From contig NZ_AUGD01000023.1 of the NCBI RefSeq assembly GCF_000426845.1, forward strand, positions 1 through 64,000: 64,000 nucleotides of DNA, written 5' to 3'. The notes below the pieces were generated by a model. It ran no database searches. It saw nothing but the letters and a program-made list of their open reading frames with translations, and was not told where the DNA came from. A program made the position numbers and the translations under genes. This document shows positions 44,737-53,865 of the stretch, piece by piece (within the stretch, counting starts at the first letter, position 1; each line of letters opens with the position of its first letter). The stretch comes from Bradyrhizobium sp. in8p8 (GTDB lineage Bacteria; Pseudomonadota; Alphaproteobacteria; Rhizobiales; Xanthobacteraceae).

Positions 44737-45504
44737 CTACGCGCCGAGCAGCGGCTCGATGCTGCAATCGAGCAAGCGCGGATCGATGCCCGCCTCCATG
44801 CCCGTGAACATTTCGCCCATGTAGTCGATCAGGGCATCGCTCGCCTTGACCGCTTCCTCGACGCGGCGACTGGCGACAGCTGCGAGAATGGCGAGATGAT
44901 GATCGATCGTGCCCGACAGATCCGCCTGCCCCGGCATGAAGCGGTGATGGATGTAGCCGATGCGGCGATACAGCGTGTGCAGTGGCCGCATCGTATGCAC
45001 CAAGAAGGGCTCGCCGGCAGCCTCCAGCACCAGCGCGTCGATGCGGCGGTCGAGGCTGTTGAATTCATCGAGGGTCAGGCTGGCGCGACGCTCGCGCAGC
45101 AGACGTTCGATGTGCAGCGCCTGATTGCGATGCGACAGGTTCGCACGATCGGCCGCAAGGCGGACCACGAAGCGCTCCATGTCGCGGCGCAGGCCGAGCA
45201 GCATGCGCTCGCGCGCCAGATCGATCGGGGCGATGTGCAGGCCATGACGGGGCCGGATGATGATGAGCGTGTCGGCCGAGAGACGATTGACGGCGTGGTG
45301 CACCGGCGTGCGGCCGAAACCGGTGATTTGCTGCAGTTCCAGCATGGTCATGAACTGGCCGGGCTTGAGCTCGCAATGAACCAGGAGCTCTTCGATCCTC
45401 TGATAGGCCAACTCGAAGAAGTTGAGACGGTTGCTACGGGACGGCCGGCCTCCGGTGTCATCCTCGTTCCTCACCACCTGGAGTGCGCGCTTGCGCCGTG
45501 CCAT
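44737..45504 (-). CDS. GntR-family regulator (FCD type)
   Basis: The 255-residue protein has the GntR winged helix at the N-terminus (about 28-95; MLELQQITGFGRTPVHHAVN) and an FCD ligand domain (about 110-240) with metal-site histidines in GTIDHHLAIL. FCD regulators usually repress sugar-acid catabolism and release DNA on binding the acid. It lies 25 bases upstream of the MFS gene on the same strand and is divergent from the enzyme genes. A palindrome at 45580-45595 in the shared promoter region is the probable operator. Confidence 0.91.
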   Translation of the reverse strand: MARRKRALQVVRNEDDTGGRPSRSNRLNFFELAYQRIEELLVHCELKPGQFMTMLELQQITGFGRTPVHHAVNRLSADTLIIIRPRHGLHIAPIDLARERMLLGLRRDMERFVVRLAADRANLSHRNQALHIERLLRERRASLTLDEFNSLDRRIDALVLEAAGEPFLVHTMRPLHTLYRRIGYIHHRFMPGQADLSGTIDHHLAILAAVASRRVEEAVKASDALIDYMGEMFTGMEAGIDPRLLDCSIEPLLGA

Positions 45505-45579
45505 CTCATCCTCCCGTCAGCCCGCGTTTTCGTTGCGACGCACCGTGGACAGTGCGCTGTTGGCGCCCCTTAAAACATG

Positions 45580-45595
45580 TTGTGATATATTACAA
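45580..45595. promoter_or_regulatory. probable GntR operator
   Basis: TTGTGATATATTACAA has symmetric TTGT/ACAA ends around an ATATAT core, resembling sites of FCD/FadR-type regulators. It lies between the gntR start (45504) and the dehydratase start (45686), overlapping a possible -10 (TGATAT at 45583-45588, with TTGGCG 17 bases upstream). Confidence 0.65.
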
Positions 45596-45685
45596 GCGGG
45601 CGTAAGACTCCGCGATCAGCCGCAACTGATGGCGCGGAAATGACGACAAGGGCCGCTTATGCGCCCCGACGGGAGGATTGTTGCC

Positions 45686-46885
45686 GTGAAGATCACGTCG
45701 ATCGAGACACTGCGCACGCAAGAGTTCTCCAACGTCATCTGGGTCCGCATCCACACCGATACCGGCATGATCGGACTCGGCGAGACCTTTTACGGCGCAG
45801 GCGCAGTCGAGGCGCAGATCCACGACACCTTTGCAGGCCGGCTGCTCGGCCGCAATCCCCTGCACATCGAGGCGATTCATCGCGACATGCTGAACCTGCC
45901 GATGGCGCAGTCGTCGACCGGCGTCGAGTACCGTGCCGCCTCCGCCATCGATATCGCGCTGTGGGACCTGTTCGGGAAGGTCTGCGGCCAGCCGGTGCAC
46001 CAGATGCTCGGCGGCCTCTGCCGGGACAAGCAGCGCATCTACAACACCTGCGCCGGCACGCAATATGTCCGCTCGACCAATATCAGCCCGGTTGCCAACT
46101 GGAATCTCGGCGCCTCCAAGGGTCCTTACGAGGATCTCGATGCATTCATGACGCGCGCCGATGCGCTGGCCGAGAGCTTGCTGGAGAGTGGCATCTCCGC
46201 AATGAAGATCTGGCCGTTCGATCCGGCCGCACAGGAGAACAAGGGGCTCTACATCAGCGCAGCGCAGATGAAGCAGGCGATCGAGCCGTTCGAGAAGATC
46301 CGCAAGGCCGTCGGCGACAAGATGGAGATCATGGTCGAGCTTCACTCGCTATGGAATCTGCCGACCGCCAAGCAGATCGCGCGCGCTCTCGAACCCTACA
46401 AGCCGACCTGGTACGAAGACCCGATCCGCATGAACTCGCCCCAGGCGCTCGCCGAGTATGCGCGCTCGACCGACGTCTGGGTTTGTGCCAGCGAGACGCT
46501 GGGCTCGCGCTTCCCCTACAAGGACATGCTCGACCGCGACGCCATGCACGTGGTGATGGCGGATCTTTGCTGGACCGGCGGCCTCACCGAGGGCCGCAAG
46601 ATCGCGGCCATGGCCGAGACCTATCACCGACCCTTCGCACCGCACGATTGCATCGGCCCGATCGGCTTCATCGCCGCCATCCACATGTCGTTCAGCCAGC
46701 CCAACACCTTGATCCAGGAATCGGTGCGCGCCTTCTACAAGGGCTGGTACAATGAGCTCGTCACCACGATGCCTGCCATCAAGGATGGCTACGTCTATCC
46801 GATGGAAGGACCCGGCCTGGGCGTCGACCTCCTGCCTGCTGTCTTCGAGCGCAGCGATCTCACCGTGCGCCGCTCCAACGTCTGA
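45686..46885 (+). CDS. enolase-superfamily sugar-acid dehydratase (mandelate racemase group)
   Basis: The 399-residue protein has an N-terminal capping domain and a barrel with three probable metal ligands in MVELHS, WYEDPI and CASETLG, plus His in FAPHDCIGP. This is the pattern of sugar-acid dehydratases in the mandelate racemase and mannonate dehydratase groups. With the two neighbouring dehydrogenases, D-gluconate dehydratase activity giving 2-keto-3-deoxygluconate is the best guess. The GTG at 45686 is chosen because GGGAGG lies 8 bases upstream; an ATG at 45659 would add nine residues. Confidence 0.86.
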   Translation: MKITSIETLRTQEFSNVIWVRIHTDTGMIGLGETFYGAGAVEAQIHDTFAGRLLGRNPLHIEAIHRDMLNLPMAQSSTGVEYRAASAIDIALWDLFGKVCGQPVHQMLGGLCRDKQRIYNTCAGTQYVRSTNISPVANWNLGASKGPYEDLDAFMTRADALAESLLESGISAMKIWPFDPAAQENKGLYISAAQMKQAIEPFEKIRKAVGDKMEIMVELHSLWNLPTAKQIARALEPYKPTWYEDPIRMNSPQALAEYARSTDVWVCASETLGSRFPYKDMLDRDAMHVVMADLCWTGGLTEGRKIAAMAETYHRPFAPHDCIGPIGFIAAIHMSFSQPNTLIQESVRAFYKGWYNELVTTMPAIKDGYVYPMEGPGLGVDLLPAVFERSDLTVRRSNV

Positions 46886-46897
46886 GGATTTCACCAG

Positions 46898-47665
46898 ATG
46901 AGCACGTCCCTCTTCGATCTTTCCGGCCGCACCGCGCTCGTGACCGGTTCCTCTCGTGGCCTCGGCCGTGCCATTGCCGAAGGCATGGCCAAAGCAGGCG
47001 CCAGGATCATTGTAAACGGCGTCGATCCCAAGCGCGTCGAGCAGGCCGTCGCCGAGTTTCGCAGCGCAGGGCACAAGGCCGAAGGCGCGCTCTTCAACGT
47101 CACCGACGAGCCGGCTATCCTCGCCGCTTTCGAGCGTTTCGACCGCGAAGGTCTTGCGGTCGACATCGTCGTCAACAATGCCGGCATCCAGCACCGCAAG
47201 CCACTGGTAGAATTCACCACCGACGAGTGGCGCAAGGTGATCGAGACCAATCTCACCAGCGCCTTCGTGATCGGCCGCGAGGCGGCCAAGCGCATGATTC
47301 CACGCAAGCACGGCAAGATCATCAATATCGGCTCGCTCGGCAGCGAGCTGGCGCGGCCCACCATCGCGCCCTACACCGCGGCCAAGGGCGGCATCAGGAA
47401 CCTGACCCGCTCGATGGCGGTGGAATGGGCCCAGCACGGCATCCAAGCCAACGCGATCGGGCCCGGCTACATGCTGACCGACATGAACGAGGCGCTGGTC
47501 AACAACGCCGACTTCAACAACTGGCTGATGGGCCGCATCCCGTCGAAACGATGGGGCAAGCCGGACGAGCTGGTGGGCGCCGCGATCTTCCTGGCATCGG
47601 ACGCGTCCACCTATGTCAACGGCCAGATCATCTATGTCGATGGCGGCATGATCGCCGCGATGTAA
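46898..47665 (+). CDS. SDR oxidoreductase, gluconate 5-dehydrogenase-like
   Basis: The 255-residue classical SDR has TGSSRGLG, VVNNAGIQ, Ser in INIGSLG and YxxxK in PYTAAKGG. The start (LFDLSGRTALVTGSSRGLG) and the PGYMLTDMN segment match gluconate 5-dehydrogenase/IdnO, which reduces 5-keto-D-gluconate to D-gluconate. It begins 12 bases after the dehydratase stop, inside one operon. Confidence 0.88.
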   Translation: MSTSLFDLSGRTALVTGSSRGLGRAIAEGMAKAGARIIVNGVDPKRVEQAVAEFRSAGHKAEGALFNVTDEPAILAAFERFDREGLAVDIVVNNAGIQHRKPLVEFTTDEWRKVIETNLTSAFVIGREAAKRMIPRKHGKIINIGSLGSELARPTIAPYTAAKGGIRNLTRSMAVEWAQHGIQANAIGPGYMLTDMNEALVNNADFNNWLMGRIPSKRWGKPDELVGAAIFLASDASTYVNGQIIYVDGGMIAAM

Positions 47666-47688
47666 TCGCGAAGTCCAGGGAGCAAGCC

Positions 47689-48720
47689 ATGCGCGCCGTC
47701 GTCATCCATGCACCGAAGGATCTCCGGATTGACAATTATCCGGATGCGATGCCCGGCCCGGGAGAAGTCCGCGTCAAAATCGCCAATGGGGGCATTTGCG
47801 GCTCGGACCTGCACTACTATCATCACGGTGGCTTCGGCGTGGTCCGCATCCAGCAGCCGATGGCGCTGGGGCACGAGATCGCCGGCGTGGTGGCCGATGT
47901 CGGTGACGGCGCCACCAATGTGAAGCCCGGCACGCGCGTCGCGGTCAATCCGAGCAGACCATGCGGCCAGTGCCTGCATTGCCAGGAAGGCATGCGCAAC
48001 CAGTGCCTCGACATGCGCTTCCTCGGCAGCGCGATGCGCTTCCCCCACGTGCAGGGCGGCTTTCGCGAATTCATCACGGTCGACGCGACGCAGGCCGTGC
48101 CGATCGCGGACAAGCTCTCGCTTGCGGAAGCCGCGGTGGCCGAGCCGCTGGCGGTATGCCTGCATGCCGGCAAGCAGGCGGGCCCCCTGCTCGGGAAGCG
48201 CGTGCTGATCACCGGCTGCGGCCCGATTGGCGCGCTGATGATTGTGGTCTCGCGCTTCGGCGGCGCGTCCGAGATCGTGGCGACTGATGTCGCCGAAGCG
48301 CCGCTCGCGGTCGCGAAGAAGCTCGGCGCCACCGACGCCATCAACGTCGCGGCCAATGGCGCAGCCCTCGATCCGTGGCGCGCCGGCAAGGGCGTGTTCG
48401 ACACGCTGTTCGAAGCTTCAGGTAATCAGGCGGCGCTCCGCACCGCGCTCGACCTGCTCAGGCCGGGCGCGACGCTGGTGCAGCTCGGCCTCGGCGGCGA
48501 GATGACGCTGCCGATGAATTCAATCGTCGCGAAGGAATTGCAGCTCCGTGGCACCTTCCGCTTCGATCGGGAGTTCGAGCTGGCGGTGCGGCTGATGGGA
48601 GAAGGCCTGATCGACGTCAAACCTTTGATCACGGCTGCCATGCCGTTCGAGAATGCGGTCGCGGCCTTCGAGCTCGCCAGCGACCGGACGCAGTCGATGA
48701 AAGTGCAGCTTACTTTCTAG
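47689..48720 (+). CDS. L-idonate 5-dehydrogenase-like zinc dehydrogenase
   Basis: The 343-residue medium-chain dehydrogenase has catalytic zinc ligands in GGICGSDLHYYHHGG and GHEIAGVV, a structural zinc loop CGQCLHCQEGMRNQC and a Rossmann motif GCGPIGA. The HYYHHGGFG segment after the first ligand is characteristic of IdnD, which oxidises L-idonate to 5-keto-D-gluconate. It starts 23 bases after the SDR gene. Its last 11 bases overlap the convergent gene at 48710. Confidence 0.88.
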   Translation: MRAVVIHAPKDLRIDNYPDAMPGPGEVRVKIANGGICGSDLHYYHHGGFGVVRIQQPMALGHEIAGVVADVGDGATNVKPGTRVAVNPSRPCGQCLHCQEGMRNQCLDMRFLGSAMRFPHVQGGFREFITVDATQAVPIADKLSLAEAAVAEPLAVCLHAGKQAGPLLGKRVLITGCGPIGALMIVVSRFGGASEIVATDVAEAPLAVAKKLGATDAINVAANGAALDPWRAGKGVFDTLFEASGNQAALRTALDLLRPGATLVQLGLGGEMTLPMNSIVAKELQLRGTFRFDREFELAVRLMGEGLIDVKPLITAAMPFENAVAAFELASDRTQSMKVQLTF

Positions 48721-49603
48721 GAGCGTCGTTGACCTGCTGCCCCTCGATCAATCGATCCCTGACCAGCCGCACGGCACCGCGCTTCCACGAATAGTCCGCG
48801 CCCAAGCGCAGGCCGCTGTCGCCGCGCGCCAGCACCGCCCCTGTCCTGGCATCGCGCACCTGGAAGCCGAGCGTGTATTCGGTGCGGCTGACCCGCCGCA
48901 CCACGCCGATCAGCGACTGATCCGCGCCGAGCTCTTTCGCAATCGCCGCCTCACATCCGCCGCAGTCGCGCAAGGCACGCCCCTTCCCCGCCTCGCCGCG
49001 CACGCCGCTGACATCGACGATGCGGTAGCGGCCGGATTGACCCAGCGCTTCGCGTACGCTGCCGGAGACCTCGGCCATGTATGACGCGTCTGAAGTCGCC
49101 GATGCCTCCGCCGAGGCGCCGGTCGTATCCTCAAGCTCGAAATCGAACACCGCCAGCGCGACCGGCACCGGCGTTGCGAGCGCGGCCAGGATCTCGCGGG
49201 ACAGGAAGATCTCGGCGCGCTCCCAGGATTCATCGTTGTCGCCGCGGAAGCTGTAAAGCTTGTCCATCACGAGCTTCTTGGCGCCGACGTCGATCACGGC
49301 GACCTTGGCCCATTGCACCAGCGTGCTCGTCTTCTGAATGCCGCCGATGACCTTGAACGCCGCGCCGTCCCGGGTGGACGGCACCAGCCGATAGCGCGAG
49401 TCCGCAGCGATGTCCCTTCGAAGCGCGGCCATGAACGCGGCCAGCCGCCGCTCGTGAGCGGCGGTCTGGTTGGTCGGCTCGCCCGAAGTATCGGTATAGC
49501 TGAAATCATCCATGGCTACGCCAATAGCGCTCTCGGCATCGGCCGGCGAACAAGAAAGGACGAAGAGGAGAAAGGCGGAGAGAATCAGGCGAGAGCAATG
49601 CAT
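48710..49603 (-). CDS. secreted protein with duplicated DUF2380-type domain
   Basis: The 297-residue protein has a signal peptide (cleavage near residue 23, PADAES) and two similar halves. The first starts AMDDFSYTDTSG and the second AVFDFELEDTTG; each is followed by a helix and an RYRLV/RYRIV strand. This duplication fits the DUF2380/DUF3280 type that accompanies two-component systems in Bradyrhizobium. Periplasmic; function unknown. It is divergent from the kinase-regulator pair (193 bases) and may be their target or sensor accessory. Confidence 0.75.
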   Translation of the reverse strand: MHCSRLILSAFLLFVLSCSPADAESAIGVAMDDFSYTDTSGEPTNQTAAHERRLAAFMAALRRDIAADSRYRLVPSTRDGAAFKVIGGIQKTSTLVQWAKVAVIDVGAKKLVMDKLYSFRGDNDESWERAEIFLSREILAALATPVPVALAVFDFELEDTTGASAEASATSDASYMAEVSGSVREALGQSGRYRIVDVSGVRGEAGKGRALRDCGGCEAAIAKELGADQSLIGVVRRVSRTEYTLGFQVRDARTGAVLARGDSGLRLGADYSWKRGAVRLVRDRLIEGQQVNDAPRK

Positions 49604-49796
49604 GAACGGACCTCGCAGGATGGGACGGCCGCAAATCTGGATCGGTCACTGAGGGCGACGCAGCCGCAACCGTCCCGACAAGCGCCGGGAAAATTTCACG
49701 ACGCTGCAGTGCGGTACAGCGGGAACGCTTTCCGCCGCATGCGTTCTGCCCTTTAATGCGGAAAGCGACAAACCCGTTCGCACCAGGTGCCTGCCG

Positions 49797-51176
49797 ATGT
49801 GGAATCGCCCGAGGTTCGATCTCAAGGTCCGTCTGACGTTGCTCGTGGCCGGGATATCGGCCGTCTGCTTCGCTGCGATCTCCGCCTATTTCCTCGTATC
49901 GGCCGACCGGGCCGCGCATGCGCGCATCGACGGCATCGCCGCCATCGTGGCGAAATCGCTGGAGTTGCAACAGGGCAAGGTTCAGTGGGGGGCCAACCCG
50001 CGCTCCGACTTTCCGAACCTCGATCCTGTTTCGGCCTATGTGATGACACCCGGCCTGTGTCTGGCATTCCGCGGCACGAGCGGCGGCATCCTCCAGCGCT
50101 TCTGCAGTGGCGCGCCTGCCCCCGCGAGCCCGCCGCCGCAAGCCTTCGTCGCCTTCTATCGGAGCCTGTTCGATCCCGGCCGGGAGGCAGTACGACCGGT
50201 CATTGTGCGCGGAACGAACCTCGGCGAGACCGTGGTTTCGGTCGATCCGGCCGTACAGACGGCGGAAGCCTGGCACGAGGCGGGGCGACTGATGATCGCG
50301 CTTGCAATCGCGCTGCCGCTGCTCTGCGCACTGGTCTATGCCGCACTCGCCCGCGCCCTGCGCCCCACCCGGCTGATCGGCAAAGGCCTCGAGCGCATTG
50401 CCACCGGAGACCTCACGACGCGGCTGCCGCCATTCGATCTCGCCGAGCTCTCCGCCATCCGTGACGTCTTCAACCATCTCGCCGAAAGCCTCGATATCGC
50501 GCTTGCCGAACGCAACGAGCTGACACGGAAGCTGATCGCGCTTCAGGACGAGGAGCGCCGCCATCTCGCGCGCGAGCTGCATGACGAATTCGGCCAGTCG
50601 CTCGCCGCGATCCGCGCGCTTGCCGCATCCGCCCGCCAGACCGCGGCGCAGGACTGCCCCGGATTGCTCGGAGAGTGCGACAGCATTGCCCGGACCGCGA
50701 CTGGCATGATGGAGACGCTGCGCGGCGCGCTGTTCCGGTTGCGGCCACCGGACGTCGACGAGCTCGGCCTCGTCGCAAGCCTCGAAGGTCTGGTGTCGGG
50801 TTGGAACGGCCGCAGTCGCGGCCAGACCCGGTTCGAAATCCGGTTCGACGGTGCCTTCGAGAGCGTGCCTGGCACCATCAGCGCCACTCTCTACCGCATC
50901 GTGCAAGAGGCGCTCACCAACGCGGCCAAGCATGCCGGCGCAACAAGGGTCAGCCTGCAACTGACAATGGCCAACAATGAGATCGCCCTCGCGGTCGAGG
51001 ACGACGGCCGCCCGAATGAGACTGCCGTCAAATCCGGCATGGGCCTGCTGGGCATGCGCGAGCGTGTCGCCGCGCTTCGCGGCCGGCTGAGCTTCGAGAC
51101 CGGCCCTCATGGATCCACGTTGCGTGTGTTCATCCCGCTCGCGGCCGATCGGCAGGCCCTGGAGCACGCCGCATGA
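49797..51176 (+). CDS. NarL-type membrane sensor histidine kinase
   Basis: The 459-residue protein has two membrane segments (about 10-33 and 165-188) around a periplasmic domain, a HAMP-like linker, HisKA_3 with the phospho-acceptor His in RHLARELHDEFGQS, and an HATPase with EALTNAAKHA and GMGLLGMRERVA. It overlaps the next gene by 4 bases (ATGA), so it pairs with that response regulator. The general type resembles kinases that control methanol or ethanol oxidation genes, but no such dehydrogenase is in the window. Confidence 0.92.
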   Translation: MWNRPRFDLKVRLTLLVAGISAVCFAAISAYFLVSADRAAHARIDGIAAIVAKSLELQQGKVQWGANPRSDFPNLDPVSAYVMTPGLCLAFRGTSGGILQRFCSGAPAPASPPPQAFVAFYRSLFDPGREAVRPVIVRGTNLGETVVSVDPAVQTAEAWHEAGRLMIALAIALPLLCALVYAALARALRPTRLIGKGLERIATGDLTTRLPPFDLAELSAIRDVFNHLAESLDIALAERNELTRKLIALQDEERRHLARELHDEFGQSLAAIRALAASARQTAAQDCPGLLGECDSIARTATGMMETLRGALFRLRPPDVDELGLVASLEGLVSGWNGRSRGQTRFEIRFDGAFESVPGTISATLYRIVQEALTNAAKHAGATRVSLQLTMANNEIALAVEDDGRPNETAVKSGMGLLGMRERVAALRGRLSFETGPHGSTLRVFIPLAADRQALEHAA

Positions 51177-51820
51177 GCGCAGCCGATGCCACCATCCTAC
51201 TGGTCGACGACCATTCCGTCGTCCGCGAGGGCTATCGCTCCGTGCTCCAGAAGCAGCCCGGCCTGCGCGTCGTCGCGGAGGCAGCCGACGGCGCGGAAGC
51301 CTATCGGCTGTACAAGTCCGAAGCGCCGGACCTCGTCATCATGGACCTCAGCATGCCCGGCATCGGCGGCATCGAGGCCGTCAGGCGGATCAGGCAGTGG
51401 GACAAGGCCGCACGAATCCTCGTCTTCACCATGCACGAGAATGCCGGCTTTGCCGTGCAGGCGATCCGCGCCGGTGCGAGGGGGTACGTTACCAAGACAA
51501 GCCCGCCCGAGACCCTGGTGCGCGCGGTAAAGGACGTGCTCGCCGGCAAGATCGCCATCAGTCCCGATATCGACCACGAGCTTGCACTCAGCCGCATCGG
51601 CGGCGAGTGCTCGGCCGCGGACGTGCTGACGCCGCGCGAATTCGAGGTGCTGCGGCTGCTGCTCGCCGAGAACACGACGGAGGAGATCGCCCAGATGCTG
51701 CATGTCAGCCCGAAGACGGTGGCGAACCTGCATTCCCTCATCAAGGACAAGCTCGGCGTTGGGTCCGACATCGAGCTGGTCCGGCTGGCGCTTCGCCAGG
51801 GATTGTTAACGGAGGTCTGA
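51173..51820 (+). CDS. LuxR/NarL-family response regulator
   Basis: The 215-residue protein has a receiver domain (VDDHSVVREG; phospho-acceptor Asp in LVIMDLSMPG; Lys in YVTKTSPPE) and a LuxR-type helix-turn-helix (LTPREFEVLRLLLAENTTEE, MLHVSPKTVANLHSLIKDKL). It is the partner of the kinase upstream, whose stop overlaps its ATG. Confidence 0.94.
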   Translation: MSAADATILLVDDHSVVREGYRSVLQKQPGLRVVAEAADGAEAYRLYKSEAPDLVIMDLSMPGIGGIEAVRRIRQWDKAARILVFTMHENAGFAVQAIRAGARGYVTKTSPPETLVRAVKDVLAGKIAISPDIDHELALSRIGGECSAADVLTPREFEVLRLLLAENTTEEIAQMLHVSPKTVANLHSLIKDKLGVGSDIELVRLALRQGLLTEV

Positions 51821-51831
51821 TTGCCGCTGGC

Positions 51832-51960
51832 TTACGGCTTCAGCCTCGCTCCGTCAGGCGAGAACGCCGCCACCGTGTCGCCGATCCTGAACGACATCAT
51901 GTCACGGCCGACGAGCAACGGCTCCTTGTAAGCAGTGCGGGTCCGCAGGATCAGCGGCCC
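51832..51960 (-). pseudogene. possible C-terminal gene remnant
   Basis: A minus-strand reading without a usable start encodes 42 residues that look protein-like (RTRTAYKEPLLVGRDMMSFR, then IGDTVAAFSPDGARLKP, stop TAA at 51834-51832); the same frame is closed upstream by a stop at 51981-51979. A different frame just above (51951-52148) reads DALAGVADNLVSFPGG. This may be the broken end of an old gene. The family is not recognised. The rest of 51821-52220 shows nothing else. Confidence 0.3.
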
Positions 51961-52220
51961 CCGGGGAAGGACACGAGGTTATCCGCAACGCCCGCGAGGG
52001 CATCGACTATCTCGCCTCGATTATCATTGCGATTCGCATCCGAGGCCGTCGCCGCCGGGTTGAGCCGCGGAAGATGCTTCCTTCCCTGCATCGCCCGCAT
52101 TGATTTAGAAGTCCTTAATTTTCCACATGTACCTCTCGGTTGCAACAACCGGTTGCTGCTCAGGAAAACTGCAGTCCGAGAGCGCTGGATGACCAGTCGC
52201 TTTCCTCCGAGAGCAGTCCA

Positions 52221-53495
52221 ATGGGGTCATTTCGCGTGCTCGCCGAATCACTGGAACACGTGCGGCTCTTTCCCGCAAAGCGGATGATCTACGCCCGCCT
52301 TGTGCTTGCGGCGATGGCCGCGATCATCGTGGCCAAGAGCTTCTGGTTTGGACGCTGGGGCGGCTGGGCCAGCCGCGAGCTTGCCGACTTCGATGCGTTT
52401 CACATCGTCGCGCAGCGTGTCTGGATTGGCGATCTCGAGCAGGTCTATCATTTCGAGACGTTGTTGAAGATGCAGGCCGCGGTCGCGGGAGCGGCGCCCA
52501 GCTTCATGCCTTGGACCTATCCACCCCAATATGGTCTGCTGATAGCGCCGTTCGCCTTCCTTCCCGTCGGAGTCGGCTATCTCCTGTTCACCGCTTCAAC
52601 TCTCGCATTTTATATTGCGACGCTGCGCGCACTGGCGCGCGATCATTTTGCGCATGTGTTGGTGGTTCTCTTTCCCGCGCTTTCAGTCACCATCGGCTGC
52701 GGGCAGAACGGCTTTCTCACGGCGGGACTGATCGGCCTCATCTGCCTCAATATCGAACGACGACCGCTGCTCGCTGGAATTGCGCTTGGCGTCATGGCGA
52801 TCAAGCCACACCTCGTGATCGCCGTCAGCGTCTGCCTGCTTGCAATGCGGAGCTGGGTCGCGCTCGCGGCCGCTGCGGCCGTGGTGCTGGCGAGCTCGCT
52901 CGTCTGCACAATCCTGTTCGGATGGCAGATCTGGACCGCATGGTTCGGCGCAATTCGAGAATCGACGAGCTACCTCGAGCAGGGCCTTTATCCGTTGTTC
53001 CGTATGATCTCAGCATACGCCGCACTTTCCACAACCGGGTTCTCCCCCAAGGTGGCCTTTTGGGGACAGGTAGTCGTTGCTGCGCTTGCCTTGCTCGCGG
53101 TCATGCTAACTGTCTTCCTCGTTGCGACCCGTGGATTTTCGCAGCGATTTCTCCTAGGCACCGCCACAATAGTGTCGGCGATGATTAGTCCATATGCATA
53201 TGACTACGATCTATCGATGCTCGGCGTCGGACTTGCTCTGTTGCTGCCCGAGCTCGGCAAGGTGGCCAGCCCGACCGAGCGCAGTGCCATCTACGCCCTG
53301 ATTCTGCTGGCTGGCGGCTATGGATTGCTGCAATCAGCACGGCTCGCGATGGAATTTGGACAGAGGGTAGACTTGAACGAGCATTTCGCGCCCGCAATCG
53401 GCGGCTTCGCCATGATGACGGTGCTCGCATTGCTCCTGAAAATGTTGTGGCGCGCGGCATGGCCTGCGCTCGTCCCGCCGAGAGCCGCGAAATAA
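52221..53495 (+). CDS. GT87-like polyprenyl-phosphate-sugar glycosyltransferase
   Basis: The 424-residue protein has about ten hydrophobic segments and the GT87 (DUF2029) hallmarks: ADFDAFHIVAQRVWIGDLEQ near the N-terminus and PWTYPPQYGLLIAPFAFLP in the first large loop. Members transfer mannose or other sugars from polyprenyl carriers on the outer face of the inner membrane. ATG 52221 is chosen; a TTG at 52140 is less likely. Several stretches are less GC-rich than neighbours, and the gene is flanked by a gene remnant and empty DNA. Confidence 0.8.
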   Translation: MGSFRVLAESLEHVRLFPAKRMIYARLVLAAMAAIIVAKSFWFGRWGGWASRELADFDAFHIVAQRVWIGDLEQVYHFETLLKMQAAVAGAAPSFMPWTYPPQYGLLIAPFAFLPVGVGYLLFTASTLAFYIATLRALARDHFAHVLVVLFPALSVTIGCGQNGFLTAGLIGLICLNIERRPLLAGIALGVMAIKPHLVIAVSVCLLAMRSWVALAAAAAVVLASSLVCTILFGWQIWTAWFGAIRESTSYLEQGLYPLFRMISAYAALSTTGFSPKVAFWGQVVVAALALLAVMLTVFLVATRGFSQRFLLGTATIVSAMISPYAYDYDLSMLGVGLALLLPELGKVASPTERSAIYALILLAGGYGLLQSARLAMEFGQRVDLNEHFAPAIGGFAMMTVLALLLKMLWRAAWPALVPPRAAK

Positions 53496-53865
53496 CCGCC
53501 CTTCCTACGTTTGCTCAAGCCCAAATCCGCAATCAGGCACTGTGAATGCGATGACAAGCCAAATCGCGATCGAGCTCTACTCGCTGGAATCAAGCGAGTC
53601 ATGCTGAATGATCTGGGATTTGCGCGCTCCGATGCGCCAGTCTCGTGAAGAAGCTGCGGACGGCCCAAGAGAAGTGGTTCTACCTGATCAGATTCGTGCG
53701 TGTCACTGATATGGCCCGCTGGGAGCGGGCGGTTCTTCAACAGGATCATAGTCGAGTGGCGATGCGCTACGACGCCGAGAACTATTCTTTCCTTCGTTCA
53801 ATTTGCGTCGATTCGGCTGTGGCTGCGCGTCGATGAGTCCGCGTCGTTGATTGTTGGCCCGCAGA
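53496..53865. other. intergenic stretch, no clear gene
   Basis: These 370 bases are less GC-rich than the surroundings. A GTG-started 63-residue frame (53645-53836) exists, but it has no ribosome site and no recognised similarity, so no gene is called. No repeat, RNA gene or clear terminator was seen. Confidence 0.5.

Noticed and set aside
49719..49743. GGAAC followed by CGTT upstream of the NarL-type kinase
   Set aside because: Spacer is 15 bases, one short of the accepted EcfG range, so chance is likely.
53645..53836. 63-residue GTG-started frame
   Set aside because: No ribosome site, mixed codon character and no recognisable similarity; left as intergenic.
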